From Acidobacteriota bacterium (GTDB taxonomy: Bacteria > Acidobacteriota > Terriglobia > Terriglobales > Acidobacteriaceae), in NCBI GenBank assembly GCA_016196065.1, contig JACPYL010000008.1, positions 248,001 through 312,000 on the forward strand: 64,000 bases of DNA, in the 5' to 3' direction. How positions within the stretch are numbered: position 1 is the stretch's first letter; each line of letters starts with the position of its first letter. The translations under genes and the position numbers were made by a program. This document shows, in pieces, positions 33,335 to 43,529 of this stretch. The notes under the pieces were generated by a model, which was not told the origin of the DNA, searched no databases, and was given only the letters and a program-made list of their open reading frames with translations.

Positions 33335-36300
33335 CTACACCACGAAATACTTCGCCGACGGATGATGGATGACGATCGCGGATGTCGACTGCTCGGGTTC
33401 GAGAAGGAATCCGCTGGTCAGGCGGACGCCGACGTTCTTTTCCGGATCGAGCAATTTGAACAATTTGGTCTGATCTTCCAGGTTCGGGCACGCGGGATAT
33501 CCGAACGAGTAGCGTGATCCACGATATTTCTGGTGGAAGAGGTCACGGGTGTGCGGCGAGTCCTCCCCGCCGATGCCGAGTTCTTCGCGCATCTTCTTGT
33601 GATGAAATTCGGCAAGGGCTTCGGCGGTCTCTACGCTTAGTCCGTGGAGGTAGAGATAGCGCGTGTATTCTCCGGCTTCGAATAGGCGCTGGGTTTCGAC
33701 GGAGGCTCCCGGCCCGATGGTGACCAGCGACAAGCCCAGGACGTCCATTTTTCCAGAGGCCTTGGGAGCGATGAAATCTGCGATGGCCAGTTTGCGTCCT
33801 TCGCGCTGGCGCGGGAATGTGAAGCGCAGGAGTTCTTGTCGAGCTTCGCTCGACTCGCGGGCGGGGGCGCCCGCGCCACATTTACCCGGGTCGTAGACGA
33901 TGATGTCGTTGCCGTCGCTTTGGGCGGGGAAATATCCGTAGACAACTTTCGGCTCGAACAGGCCACTGGCTAAAACTTCATCCTGCAGCTTGTGCTTGAT
34001 CGGACGATATTTCTCTTCGACGAGGCGCGCGTAGTCTTCCTGGGCAGCGGTCTTGAGCTGCCACTGGTTCTTGAAGAGTGCCGTGTCGTTGATAAAGGGG
34101 AAGAGTTCGTTGAGGTCGTAATCCTTGATAACCCGCACGCCCCAGAACGGCGGGGTCGGAATGTTGGGCGCATCGGTGACGACTGGACTGCGCTCGGCGA
34201 ATACCGGGCCGGTTTCTTCGTCGACAGCGGTGGCCTTGGCATACTCTTTCACGGTCTTGCCTTCGGTGAGGCGAGTCGCTTTTTGGCCGCCGCCAGCGAC
34301 CAGGTCTTCCATCACGTGCAGTCCGGCAAACGCATCTTCGCCGTAGAAGACGGCGTTGGAATATTCGCGGCGCAGATCGTCTTCTACATATTTGCGCGTC
34401 AGAGCCGCTCCGCCACAGATCACCGGGTAGGCGAGACTCTGCTGCTGGAGATCCTGGATCACGTACTTCATCTCGAGCGTGGACTTTACGAGCAGGCCAC
34501 TGAGTCCGATAGCGTCGGCGTTGTGTTCTTTGGCGGCACGGATGATGACGTCGCCCGCCTGTTTGATGCCGAGGTTCACGACTTTATAGCCGTTGTTCGA
34601 CAGGATGATGTCCACGAGATTCTTGCCGATGTCGTGAACGTCACCCTTCACGGTCGCAAGAATGATCGTGCCCTTCTGCTGCGAGCCGGACTTTTTCTCC
34701 ATCTTCGGCTCGAGGTAGGCGACAGCCGCTTTCATGACGGCTGCGGAATCCAGCACCGAGGGAAGCTGCATTTTCCGCGCGCCGAAGAGGTCGCCGACCG
34801 TCTTCATGCCGTCGAGCAGGACGGTGTTGATCAGGTCGAGCGGCGTGTACTGAGTGAGAGCCTCTTCCAACAGTTCATCGAGCGTCTTCTTCTGCGCGCC
34901 TTCGCCGACGGATTTCTCTCCGTTGATGATGGCGTACTTCAGCTTGTCCTCGATCGAAAGCGCATCGACGTGAGCGGCAGTCTGCGCCTGCGGCTTGCCT
35001 TTCGTCCCGGCAAAATGCTGCATGTAGACCTGCAGCGGATCACCTGCCGAGCGATCCTGATAGATCAGCTTGCGCGCGAGTTCCACCTCTTCGTGCGGGA
35101 TCTTGTACAGCGGATACACCTTGCTGTAATTGACAATCGCCATATCGAGGCCGTTGTCGACCGCTTCGTGCATGAAGACAGAATTCAATACGCGCCGCGG
35201 ATAAATATCGAGTCCGAAACTAATGTTGCTCAAGCCGAGAATGGTCTTTACTTCCGGCAATTCCTGCTTGATGCGCTTGACGGCGTTCAATGTTTCGATG
35301 CCGGCGCTGCGGTACTCTTCCTGCCCGGTCGAGATCGGAAGCGTGAGCGCGTCGAAAATAATGTCGACCGGTCGAATACCGTACTTCTTTGTGGCGAGAT
35401 CGAAGATGCGGTGCGCGATCGCAACCTTGCGATCAGCAGTAAGAGCCATGCCTTCTTCGTCGATCGTGAGTGCAATCACGGCGGCGCCGTAGCGCTTCGC
35501 CATGGGCAGAACCTTGGAGGTGCGCTTCTCGCCGTCTTCGAGGTTGATTGAGTTGATGATGGCCTTGCCGGGAATACGCTTGAGCGCTTCTTCGATGACG
35601 TCGGCTTCGGTCGAATCAACGAGGATCGGCGCGGGCACGCGGGTCGCGACCTTCTCGAGAATTGCCGAAATGTAGCCTTTTTCGTCTTCGCCTACGATGG
35701 CGCAGCACAGGTCGAGCATGTGCGAGCCTTCGTTGGTCAGTTTTTTCGCGAGCGCGAGAATGTCGTCGTACTTCTTGCCTTGAACGAGCTTGCGGAAATG
35801 GTCCACGCGCGTGGTGGTGTTCATTTCCTCGGCGACGATCAAAGGCTTGGGTTCGAGATCGAGCGGTACGGTCGTGTACGCACTCGACGCCGCGCCGACC
35901 GGCTTCACTTCCCTCTTCGCCGGTTCCACGTTGCTGACGGCGTCAACCACGGCTTTCAAGTGTTCGGGCTTGGTTCCGCAGCAGCCACCGACGATCCGGA
36001 CACCGAAATCCACGACAAAATGCTTGTGATACTTTGCGAGCTCTTCTGGCGACAGCTTGTAGACGGCGTGTCCGCCTTCGTTTTGCGGCAGGCCGGCGTT
36101 TGGCAGAATCGAGATGTGCTTGGTCGAGTTCAGACCGAGATAGCGAACAGCATCCTGCATCTCAGCCGGACCGGTGGCGCAGTTCAGACCGATGATATCG
36201 ATGTCGTACGGTTCGAGCGCGGTGAGCGCGGCGCCGATTTCGGTGCCGAGCAGCATTGTGCCGGATTCCTGCAACGTGACCTGCACGGTGACGGGCAGGC

Positions 36301-36844
36301 GCTTCCCGGCCTTGCGCATCGCTTCGATCACGGCAGCGGTGGCCACTTTGGCTTGCAGCAGATCTTGCGCCGTTTCGATCAGCAGAACGTCAACTCCGCC
36401 TTCGATCAGAGCCAGTGCCTGCTGTTCGTAGGAGGCGAACATCTCGTCGAAGCCGATGTGTCCGAGCGACGGCAGCTTGGTGGTCGGGCCCATGGAGCCG
36501 GCAACAAAACGCGGCTTGTCCTTGGTGGAGAACTGCTGCGCGACTGCGCGAGCCAACTTGGCTGCGGTGATATTGATTTCTTCGACGCGATCTTCGAGTT
36601 CAAACTCACGGAGGACAAGACTCGTTCCGCCGAAGGTGTTGGTTTCGACCACATCGCAGCCGACCTTGAAGAAGGCTGCATGGATGTCACTGATGATGTC
36701 GGGACGGCTCAGTACCAGGACTTCGCTGCAATTCTCTTTGCCCCAGTAGTCGTCGAGGCTGGGATTGCGCACCTGGATGTTGGTGCCCATGGCGCCGTCG
36801 TAGACGACGACACGGTCTTGCACGAGTTGGAGAAAATCAGTCAT
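33335..36844 (-). CDS. metH: Cobalamin-dependent methionine synthase
   Basis: A complete 1169-residue MetH. The homocysteine domain (about 1-310) has zinc ligands C222, C288 and C289 (GLNCATGP, GGCCG). The methyltetrahydrofolate domain is about 330-600. The cobalamin domains have the cap near 640-700 and the lower-ligand motif DVHDIGKN near 720. The C-terminal activation (SAM-binding) domain includes RYSFGYPACPNLEDQ. It regenerates methionine from homocysteine with methylcobalamin. No ribosome-binding site lies upstream; a 34-base inverted repeat begins six bases before the start. No cobalamin riboswitch was recognised. It links to the nearby BHMT-like gene and to cysK/cysE through sulfur amino-acid metabolism. 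Confidence 0.97.
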   Translation of the reverse strand: MTDFLQLVQDRVVVYDGAMGTNIQVRNPSLDDYWGKENCSEVLVLSRPDIISDIHAAFFKVGCDVVETNTFGGTSLVLREFELEDRVEEINITAAKLARAVAQQFSTKDKPRFVAGSMGPTTKLPSLGHIGFDEMFASYEQQALALIEGGVDVLLIETAQDLLQAKVATAAVIEAMRKAGKRLPVTVQVTLQESGTMLLGTEIGAALTALEPYDIDIIGLNCATGPAEMQDAVRYLGLNSTKHISILPNAGLPQNEGGHAVYKLSPEELAKYHKHFVVDFGVRIVGGCCGTKPEHLKAVVDAVSNVEPAKREVKPVGAASSAYTTVPLDLEPKPLIVAEEMNTTTRVDHFRKLVQGKKYDDILALAKKLTNEGSHMLDLCCAIVGEDEKGYISAILEKVATRVPAPILVDSTEADVIEEALKRIPGKAIINSINLEDGEKRTSKVLPMAKRYGAAVIALTIDEEGMALTADRKVAIAHRIFDLATKKYGIRPVDIIFDALTLPISTGQEEYRSAGIETLNAVKRIKQELPEVKTILGLSNISFGLDIYPRRVLNSVFMHEAVDNGLDMAIVNYSKVYPLYKIPHEEVELARKLIYQDRSAGDPLQVYMQHFAGTKGKPQAQTAAHVDALSIEDKLKYAIINGEKSVGEGAQKKTLDELLEEALTQYTPLDLINTVLLDGMKTVGDLFGARKMQLPSVLDSAAVMKAAVAYLEPKMEKKSGSQQKGTIILATVKGDVHDIGKNLVDIILSNNGYKVVNLGIKQAGDVIIRAAKEHNADAIGLSGLLVKSTLEMKYVIQDLQQQSLAYPVICGGAALTRKYVEDDLRREYSNAVFYGEDAFAGLHVMEDLVAGGGQKATRLTEGKTVKEYAKATAVDEETGPVFAERSPVVTDAPNIPTPPFWGVRVIKDYDLNELFPFINDTALFKNQWQLKTAAQEDYARLVEEKYRPIKHKLQDEVLASGLFEPKVVYGYFPAQSDGNDIIVYDPGKCGAGAPARESSEARQELLRFTFPRQREGRKLAIADFIAPKASGKMDVLGLSLVTIGPGASVETQRLFEAGEYTRYLYLHGLSVETAEALAEFHHKKMREELGIGGEDSPHTRDLFHQKYRGSRYSFGYPACPNLEDQTKLFKLLDPEKNVGVRLTSGFLLEPEQSTSAIVIHHPSAKYFVV

Positions 36845-36849
36845 TGGTC

Positions 36850-36954
36850 AAAGCGTCGTTCGCTATTCGTCGTTCGCTGTTCGTCCTTCGCTATTCGCTA
36901 TCTCGTCGACGGGGGTCCCGCGAACAGCAAAGGACGAATCGCCAACGACGCTTT
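36850..36954. repeat. Long inverted repeat in the metH leader
   Basis: Arms at 36850-36883 and 36921-36954, each 34 bases, match at 30 positions (first 11: AAAGCGTCGTT). The spacer is 37 bases. Short imperfect direct repeats (TTCGCTATTCG, TTCGCTGTTCG) lie inside. It starts six bases from the metH start codon, so folding in the transcript would involve the translation start. Confidence 0.75.
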
Positions 36955-36963
36955 CTATACACA

Positions 36964-36990
36964 AACGCCGGCCCGCTGGGGACCGGCGTT
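36964..36990 (-). terminator. Hairpin terminator downstream of nuoI
   Basis: AACGCCGG (36964-36971) and CCGGCGTT (36983-36990) pair perfectly. On the minus strand the hairpin is followed by TTTG. It lies between the nuoI stop and the metH inverted repeat. Confidence 0.45.
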
Positions 36991-37018
36991 GGATTGAATC
37001 TCAAAATTGCGAAGTCGA

Positions 37019-37549
37019 CTAGCTCCCTTGAGTTCCCAGCGCCGGTGCGGCGCCTTCCGGCTCCGCTCCGCTGAACACGGAGTTGGCACCCATATGGGCC
37101 GGCATGATCGACAGCAATTGTTCTTTGCGATAAATCAGGTTGCTGGCGTTGAAAGAAGCCAGTTCAAAACCGTGGCCGTGAGTGATCGCGTCGGTGGGGC
37201 AGGCCTCGACGCAATATCCGCAGAAGATACATCGATTGTAGTCGATGTTGTAAACGTGGGCGTAACGCTCGGCGCCCGAGACGCGCTTCTCTTCGGTATT
37301 CTCGGCGGCTTCGATGTAAATACAGTTCGAAGGGCAGGCGGCTGCGCACAGAAAACAGGCCACACACTTTTCCAGGCCGTTTTCGTCGCGCTGCAGGACG
37401 TGCATCCCTCGGAAACGCTCCTGAAATTTCGCACCCTTCAGAGGGCCCGGACCGTCGGGATAGTTCTCGACGATGGTGGGCTGAAACATTTCCTTCAGGG
37501 TAATGCCCATTCCCTGGACGATCGCGGCGGTGTTCTTAATCACGGACAT
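37019..37549 (-). CDS. nuoI: NADH-quinone oxidoreductase subunit I (NuoI)
   Basis: A 176-residue ferredoxin subunit of respiratory complex I. Two 4Fe-4S motifs are clear: CVACFLCAAACPSNC and CIFCGYCVEACPTDA. An N-terminal amphipathic region (IVQGMGITLKEMFQPTIVENYP) is typical for membrane attachment of NuoI. No other nuo genes flank it, so this copy is isolated from the usual operon. The CRP/FNR-like dyad at 37615 lies 66 bases upstream. Confidence 0.9.
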   Translation of the reverse strand: MSVIKNTAAIVQGMGITLKEMFQPTIVENYPDGPGPLKGAKFQERFRGMHVLQRDENGLEKCVACFLCAAACPSNCIYIEAAENTEEKRVSGAERYAHVYNIDYNRCIFCGYCVEACPTDAITHGHGFELASFNASNLIYRKEQLLSIMPAHMGANSVFSGAEPEGAAPALGTQGS

Positions 37550-37614
37550 GCCTGACTAGTATAGCGGATGGCGTGAATGGCGGGTAGGGTGGGGTGAAAA
37601 CCGACCAAATTCAG

Positions 37615-37630
37615 AGTGATCGCAGTCACA
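37615..37630. promoter_or_regulatory. CRP/FNR-like dyad AGTGA-N6-TCACA
   Basis: AGTGATCGCAGTCACA matches nine of ten half-site positions. It lies between divergent nuoI (66 bases away) and the giant secreted protein (59 bases away). Confidence 0.4.
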
Positions 37631-37688
37631 GACCCGCATAACCGCGGCTTGTAGGTTGGACGCAGTTCCCTCCTTGCAGCGCAAACCT

Positions 37689-40600
37689 ATGACTACCCAA
37701 TATCTACGCCTTTCTCTCTCTTCTCTTTTTGTTCTCACTTTGCTGGTCACGAACGGACTCGGTCAAGGCTCGAAGAGACGGTCGGAATATGATTCCGTCG
37801 ATGCGCGTGACCAGGATCGTCCGGCGAAACGCGCGGAGTGGATGCGGCGTGGGCGGGAGGCTCAGGCGGGGAGTGCCGCGGCAGCGCTGCGCTTGCGGGC
37901 ACACCAGCAAAAGATGGCGATGCGAGCACAGCGCGAGACTGCAACCTCGCGGACCGGATCTTTCGACCTGACGGGATCCGTATGGGTTGGGCTCGGCCCG
38001 GCGCCGCTGGTTTCCGACAACAATTTCTATGGGTTGGTTTCGGGGCGCGTGACATCGGTTGCGATTGATCCGACGGACTCGACTGGCAACACGGTCTATC
38101 TCGGCGGGGCGTATGGCGGCGTATGGAAATCCACCAATGCGACCGCATCCGCGGCGAATGTGATCTGGACGCCGGTAACGGATCAGGAAGCGTCGCTCGC
38201 GACCGGAACGGTTTCTGTTAAGCCAGATGGAGCGGTCGTGCTGGTTGGGACGGGGGAGCCGAACAACTCCATCGACAGCTACTACGGCGTGGGCATTTTG
38301 CGATCGATCAACGGTGGAGAAACTTGGACGCTGATTCCGTCCGCCGATGGAGGCAGCCATCCATTCGCGGGGCTGGGCGTGGCAAAGTTTGCCTGGAGCA
38401 GAGGCAGCGGACAAACCAACATCGTGGTCGCCGCAACTGCGACTACCGCAAAGGGCTTCAATGAAGGCGAGATTACCAGTACCACCAATCGCGGGCTTTA
38501 CCGGTCGGCGGACGGCGGCGTGACGTGGACGTTTCAATCGCTCCCCGATGGCGGGCCGATTTCCGCTACGGACATGGCTTACAACGCGATCCAGGGAAAG
38601 TTCGTGGCGGCGGTGCGCGGTCATGGACTGTACACGTCACTCGATGGAACGAACTGGACGCGACCGGCGAATCAACCGGCTCCGCTGACATCGGCATGTT
38701 CGGCGCAGGAGAATTGTCCGATCTATCGCGGACAGTTGGCGATCGTTTCCGGCCGCGATGAGATGTATCTATGGTTCGTCAGTCTCGATTCCAACGGCGA
38801 TGCGGTTGACCAGGGAATCTGGCGGTCGATCAGCGGCGGAGCGTGGACACAAATTTCCGAAAATGGCCTGACCAATTGTGGCGACTTCGACGGCTGCGGC
38901 GCGGAGCAAGGCTATTACAACCTGACGCTGGCTGCGGTGCCGGACGGAGCAGGCGTGACCGATCTCTACGCGGGAGCCGTGAATCTTTTCAAATGCAAAC
39001 TTCTCGCGAGCGCCACTTCCTGTTCGACGGTGGATGCCAATCTGCCCAATGCGTGGCTCAACCTCACGCACGCCTACGGCTTCTGCAGCAGCAAGGCGCA
39101 GGTGCATCCTGACCAGCACGGAATGGATTGGATGGTGGCGAATGGAAAGGCGATCCTGTACTTCGGCAATGATGGCGGCCTCTATCGGGCGCTGGATGGA
39201 TACACGGGACTGAATATCGGATCGTGCAACACGGCGGGAAACAATCAGTTCGACAATCTGAACGCGAAGTTGGGATCGCTGACACAGTTCGTATCGTTTT
39301 CGAATGATCCGGTTGATCCGAACACAGTGCTCGGAGGATCGCAGGACAACGGCTCTCCAGCAACGAACGCGGCGACATCGAATTCGGAGTGGATCACTGT
39401 CAAAGGGGGCGACAGCGGATACAGCGTCATTAATCCTGTAACGCCCGCGCAGTGGTTCACTTCTGATACGGGTGTCAGCATTGAAGAATGCAACCAGGGA
39501 ATTGCGTGCAACACAAACACCTTCTCTCCGGTGGTGACGAATGCGACCGTCGGCGGAGATGAAGGTCCTTTCTATACGCCTTTCATTCTCGATCCGCAAA
39601 ACGCAGGCGAGATGCTAGTGGGAACATGCCGGATGTGGCGCGGCAGCACTGCGGGCACGGCGTTTTCCCCGCTGAGCGTGAATTTTGATGTGCTCAGCAA
39701 TAGCACTTGCACCGGGAATGAATTCAATCTGGTGCGGGGGCTGGCAGCAGGCGGCCCGACTCAGGGCAGCTTTTCAAACGTTGTGTATGCCACGACCGAG
39801 GGATCCGGGCCGAACTGTACTGGAAGTTGCGGCGGTCCATTTGGCGGCGAGGTGTGGGTTACGACAAATGCCGCGACCACGCAGATGTCGAACGTTACGG
39901 GCGCAATCAATCCACTGAATTACACTATCTCATCGGTCGCACTTGATAACTCGGCGGGCAATGGGCAGACAGCTTACGTCGGGATCATGGGATTTGTGGG
40001 CGATGGCAACGCACATATCTTCAAGACTGCGAACGCGGGGCAAACGTGGACTCCGTTTGGCGATACCTCCAATGGCTTGTTGGACTCTCCAGTAAACGCG
40101 TTGCTGGTCGACTCGAATGCTGGACAGATATATGCCGCCACGGATACCGGTGTATTTGTCAGTGCGACGGCGGTGGCAAGTTGGACTGAAGTTGGTCCCC
40201 TGGCTCAGCCGGGCGCTTCAGGATATTTGCCAAACGTGGCCGTGTCGGGGATCCGGATATTTAGTTCTGGAGCCGCGAAGAGACTGCGGGCTTCCACCTA
40301 CGGGCGGGGCATCTGGGAATTCGATCTGGCGACTACTCCGGATTATCAACTGGCAGTCGCTAATACACCGCTCAGCGTTTTTCCGACCCAGACGGCGGCA
40401 TTCAATGGCACGCTGACGTCCGTCAATGGCTACGTGAGCAAAGTCACGCTCAGTTGCGGAACGGGTGCTCCGGGAGCGTGCACGATTCCGGGCAATCCAA
40501 TTACTCCGACGGCGGGCGGTGCTGCGTTCGGCGTTTCGATGAACAGCGGGAACACCGCGGGGGACTACAGCTTTAACATCCACGGCGTGGGCGCGGATGG

Positions 40601-42092
40601 CAACTCGATCACGCACGACGCGGCGGTTGCGCTGCACGTTGTCGATTTCGGATTGAGCCCGCCGGTCCCGAGTACGGTCACCGCGCAACAGGGTGGAACC
40701 TCTAACACCACAACGTTTCAAGTGACGGGATTGGGATCGTTTGCAGGAGCTGTGACGCTGAGTTGCCAGGGGACGGTGATTACAACCGGGGCAACCTGCA
40801 ATTTCCTGCCGTCGGCTACGGTGAGTCCGACTGTGGCGAACCCGGTCACGGTGTCGTTGACGGTATCGGTGCCGTCGAGTGTGGCGGTGAACAGCTATGC
40901 AATCACGATCCAGGCCGCAACTGCGGGTGCACCCGCGCCGAAGACGCAACCGCTCACGCTCGGAGTGATTGCGCCGCTGCCGGATTTTGCAGTGGCGGTC
41001 ACGGCGAATCCATCCACGGTACTGGCACAGCAAACGATCCAATGGGCCGGTACATTGACGGCTATCAATGGATACAACAAGACGGTCGTTCTTTCGTGCG
41101 GGGTAGGAAAACCCGGGACGTGCAAATTCACGCCTGCATCGCTGGTGCCGACAGCGAACGGAGCCCCGTTTACAGTCACATTGGGGAGCGTCACCGCGGC
41201 AGTGTTCGATTTCACGATTCAGGGAAGTGACGGAACGTTGGCCCGCGCATCGACCAACAAAACACTAACCGTGAATACGGATGTGCAAGTCCCCACATCA
41301 ATGGCAGACGCAACGGCGCAGCCTGGACAGACGGCGACGACGTCGCTCATGCTGGCGCCGATCGGTGGCGGCACATTCAGCGGGGCGGTGACCTATGTAT
41401 GTTCAGGGCTTCCCGCCGGACTGTTGTGTGTGTTCAATCCTCCGCAGATTGCCGCGGGCGGACCAGCGACGAGCGTGGGCCTGAGCATCCTGACGGCGGG
41501 ACCGTTTGGGGGAACGCAGCGGCCATCGCACGGTCAAAACCGCCTTCCCCGACTGCTCACGGGGCTACCACTGGCGGGCATCATGCTCATCGGACTGGCC
41601 AGGAAACGGCTGCCCCGCTGCAACCTCCTCGCGCTGAGTATGATGCTGATTTTCTTGGCAACCTTCATCGCGTGCGGAGGACTCGGCGCGAAGAATGAAC
41701 CTCCTCCACCTCCACCGCCAGTGAGCGTGACGGTGAATCCGAGCGTTGTGAATACTCTCTATCCGAACCTGAACGGAGCACCACCGCAGACACAACTGTT
41801 CGCAGCCACGGTCCACAATTCGACTAACCAGAGTGTGACTTGGGCTGTAACCGGCGGAGCCGCAAACGGGACGGTCGATGCGAACGGACTGTACACGGCT
41901 CCGGTGGCGCTTCCGGTGGGGGCAGTCACGGTAACAGCCAGCGCTCAGGCAGACAGTGGCAGGTCTGGAGATGCCACGGTCAATATCCAAACTCCAACGC
42001 CGTCCGGGACGTCCGCAATCACCGTCACTGTAACGGAAGCCACGCAGCCACAGGCGCAGCATAGTGTGACCTTCAACCTCACGATCCAGTGA
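37689..42092 (+). CDS. Giant secreted BNR/propeller protein with Ig-like repeats
   Basis: A 1467-residue exported protein. The signal peptide is about residues 1-25. Residues about 85-880 have repeated VW+G/T BNR-like strands (GVWKST, GGVTWT, TWTPFGDTSNG), as in Vps10/YCF48-type beta-propellers. Residues about 885-1290 contain three or four Ig-like units starting DFALS-like motifs. A hydrophobic pair (about 1295-1335, LAGIMLIGLARKR, then NLLALSMMLIFLATFIACGG) follows. A proline run and a last bacterial Ig domain (about 1345-1467) end the protein. The membrane-like pair before the last domain is odd for a secreted protein and may reflect anchoring or a gene fusion. The substrate is unknown; a surface or predatory/adhesive role is only a guess. 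Confidence 0.82.
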   Translation: MTTQYLRLSLSSLFVLTLLVTNGLGQGSKRRSEYDSVDARDQDRPAKRAEWMRRGREAQAGSAAAALRLRAHQQKMAMRAQRETATSRTGSFDLTGSVWVGLGPAPLVSDNNFYGLVSGRVTSVAIDPTDSTGNTVYLGGAYGGVWKSTNATASAANVIWTPVTDQEASLATGTVSVKPDGAVVLVGTGEPNNSIDSYYGVGILRSINGGETWTLIPSADGGSHPFAGLGVAKFAWSRGSGQTNIVVAATATTAKGFNEGEITSTTNRGLYRSADGGVTWTFQSLPDGGPISATDMAYNAIQGKFVAAVRGHGLYTSLDGTNWTRPANQPAPLTSACSAQENCPIYRGQLAIVSGRDEMYLWFVSLDSNGDAVDQGIWRSISGGAWTQISENGLTNCGDFDGCGAEQGYYNLTLAAVPDGAGVTDLYAGAVNLFKCKLLASATSCSTVDANLPNAWLNLTHAYGFCSSKAQVHPDQHGMDWMVANGKAILYFGNDGGLYRALDGYTGLNIGSCNTAGNNQFDNLNAKLGSLTQFVSFSNDPVDPNTVLGGSQDNGSPATNAATSNSEWITVKGGDSGYSVINPVTPAQWFTSDTGVSIEECNQGIACNTNTFSPVVTNATVGGDEGPFYTPFILDPQNAGEMLVGTCRMWRGSTAGTAFSPLSVNFDVLSNSTCTGNEFNLVRGLAAGGPTQGSFSNVVYATTEGSGPNCTGSCGGPFGGEVWVTTNAATTQMSNVTGAINPLNYTISSVALDNSAGNGQTAYVGIMGFVGDGNAHIFKTANAGQTWTPFGDTSNGLLDSPVNALLVDSNAGQIYAATDTGVFVSATAVASWTEVGPLAQPGASGYLPNVAVSGIRIFSSGAAKRLRASTYGRGIWEFDLATTPDYQLAVANTPLSVFPTQTAAFNGTLTSVNGYVSKVTLSCGTGAPGACTIPGNPITPTAGGAAFGVSMNSGNTAGDYSFNIHGVGADGNSITHDAAVALHVVDFGLSPPVPSTVTAQQGGTSNTTTFQVTGLGSFAGAVTLSCQGTVITTGATCNFLPSATVSPTVANPVTVSLTVSVPSSVAVNSYAITIQAATAGAPAPKTQPLTLGVIAPLPDFAVAVTANPSTVLAQQTIQWAGTLTAINGYNKTVVLSCGVGKPGTCKFTPASLVPTANGAPFTVTLGSVTAAVFDFTIQGSDGTLARASTNKTLTVNTDVQVPTSMADATAQPGQTATTSLMLAPIGGGTFSGAVTYVCSGLPAGLLCVFNPPQIAAGGPATSVGLSILTAGPFGGTQRPSHGQNRLPRLLTGLPLAGIMLIGLARKRLPRCNLLALSMMLIFLATFIACGGLGAKNEPPPPPPPVSVTVNPSVVNTLYPNLNGAPPQTQLFAATVHNSTNQSVTWAVTGGAANGTVDANGLYTAPVALPVGAVTVTASAQADSGRSGDATVNIQTPTPSGTSAITVTVTEATQPQAQHSVTFNLTIQ

Positions 42093-42248
42093 GAAATTTG
42101 TAGTTTGGTGATTGGAAACTTCACGGCACGGCGGCGAGTGGCACATTCTTCTGTTGCGTCGGCGGGATCATCGACTCTTCCGGCCGTTAGGGATGCGATA
42201 GTATCGAGTGTTGTCGCATTCGGGTTGCAACCACAAATTGCAAATCCT

Positions 42249-43451
42249 ATGTACGACATTGCGATTGTTGGCGGCGGTATCGTAGGCCTCTCGGTGGCCA
42301 TGCAGGCGAGCGAGCAATATCCTGGCTTGCGGGTGCTGATCCTGGAAAAGGAAAACGGGGTTGCACAGCATCAGACCGGGCATAACAGCGGCGTCATCCA
42401 CAGCGGGATCTACTACAAACCGGGATCATTGAAGGCGCGGCTGTGTGTCGAGGGTGCGCGGGAGATGGTGGATTTCTGCCAACGCAACGCCATCGCCTAC
42501 GAAGTCTGCGGCAAAGTCATCGTTGCGATCAACCCCGAGGAGACTGCGCGTCTCGATGGCTTACATCAACGCGGGCTGGCCAATGGCCTGACCGGTCTCG
42601 AAGTGCTGGGTCCCGAGGGGATGCGCGAAATCGAGCCACATCTGGTCGGCGTGAAAGCACTGAAGGTGCCTTCGACCGGAATCACCCACTACGGGGAAGT
42701 CGCTCGCAAGTACGCAGAGATTGCCGTCGCTCATGGGGCTGACCTCAAGACCGGCGCGGGAGTGACGGGATTTCGGAATTCCGCTGATGAAATCGTGGTG
42801 CAGACTCGCGCGGGAGATTTCTCCACGCGTTATGTGGTCAATTGCGCGGGCCTATACAGCGATAGGATTGCGCGGCTGGCAGGGCACGATCCGGAAATCA
42901 TGATCGTGCCGTTTCGCGGCGAATACTACGACTTGATCCCAGAACGCAGTGGATTGGTGCGGAATCTCATTTATCCGGTCCCCGACCCGCGCTTCCCTTT
43001 TCTGGGTGTGCATTTTACGCGGCGTATTACTGGAACGATCGATGCTGGTCCGAACGCCGTCCTCGCACTGCGGCGGGAAGGTTACCGGCGTACGGATTTC
43101 AAAGTTGGTGAAGCGTTCGAAACGCTTACCTATCGCGGGTTCCTGGCGATGGCCAGCCGGCAATGGCGCTACGGGCTTTCGGAATACAAGCGGTCGTTTA
43201 TGAAGAGCGTGTTCGTGCGCTCGCTGCAGGAACTGATTCCCGAAGTCCGGGCAGAGGATTTAGTTCCGGGCGGAGCCGGCGTACGCGCGCAGGCATTGGC
43301 TAAGGACGGCAATCTGGTGGATGATTTTCGCTTCGTTCCCAAGGACCGGTTTTTGCATGTGCTGAATGTTCCGTCCCCGGCGGCAACGGCCTCGCTGCCG
43401 ATTGGACGAGAAGTTTTGAAGATGGTTCCGATGCAATTTTTGACGCACTGA
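42249..43451 (+). CDS. lhgO: L-2-hydroxyglutarate oxidase
   Basis: A 400-residue FAD enzyme. The dinucleotide motif is IVGGGIVGLSVAMQA. The LhgO signature HQTGHNSGVIHSGIYYKPGS is intact, and the C-terminal half keeps the substrate-domain features (GGAGVRAQAL). It converts L-2-hydroxyglutarate to 2-oxoglutarate, usually passing electrons to the quinone pool. The second in-frame ATG starts the FAD motif at the usual distance; upstream sequence has no gene-like composition. It is followed by proC after about 78 bases on the same strand. Confidence 0.93.
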   Translation: MYDIAIVGGGIVGLSVAMQASEQYPGLRVLILEKENGVAQHQTGHNSGVIHSGIYYKPGSLKARLCVEGAREMVDFCQRNAIAYEVCGKVIVAINPEETARLDGLHQRGLANGLTGLEVLGPEGMREIEPHLVGVKALKVPSTGITHYGEVARKYAEIAVAHGADLKTGAGVTGFRNSADEIVVQTRAGDFSTRYVVNCAGLYSDRIARLAGHDPEIMIVPFRGEYYDLIPERSGLVRNLIYPVPDPRFPFLGVHFTRRITGTIDAGPNAVLALRREGYRRTDFKVGEAFETLTYRGFLAMASRQWRYGLSEYKRSFMKSVFVRSLQELIPEVRAEDLVPGGAGVRAQALAKDGNLVDDFRFVPKDRFLHVLNVPSPAATASLPIGREVLKMVPMQFLTH

Positions 43452-43529
43452 TCGGCGTCCGCCGGCCCGCAAACCCGATCACCCTGGTGTAGTCTGGACA
43501 TTCGCGAATACCAGCCCGGAGAACAAGCC

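Noticed and set aside
33992-36997. Long plus-strand frames (about 520 and 425 codons) antisense to metH
   Set aside because: MetH is unmistakable on the other strand. Such antisense frames arise from GC-rich codon use and carry no domain-like pattern.
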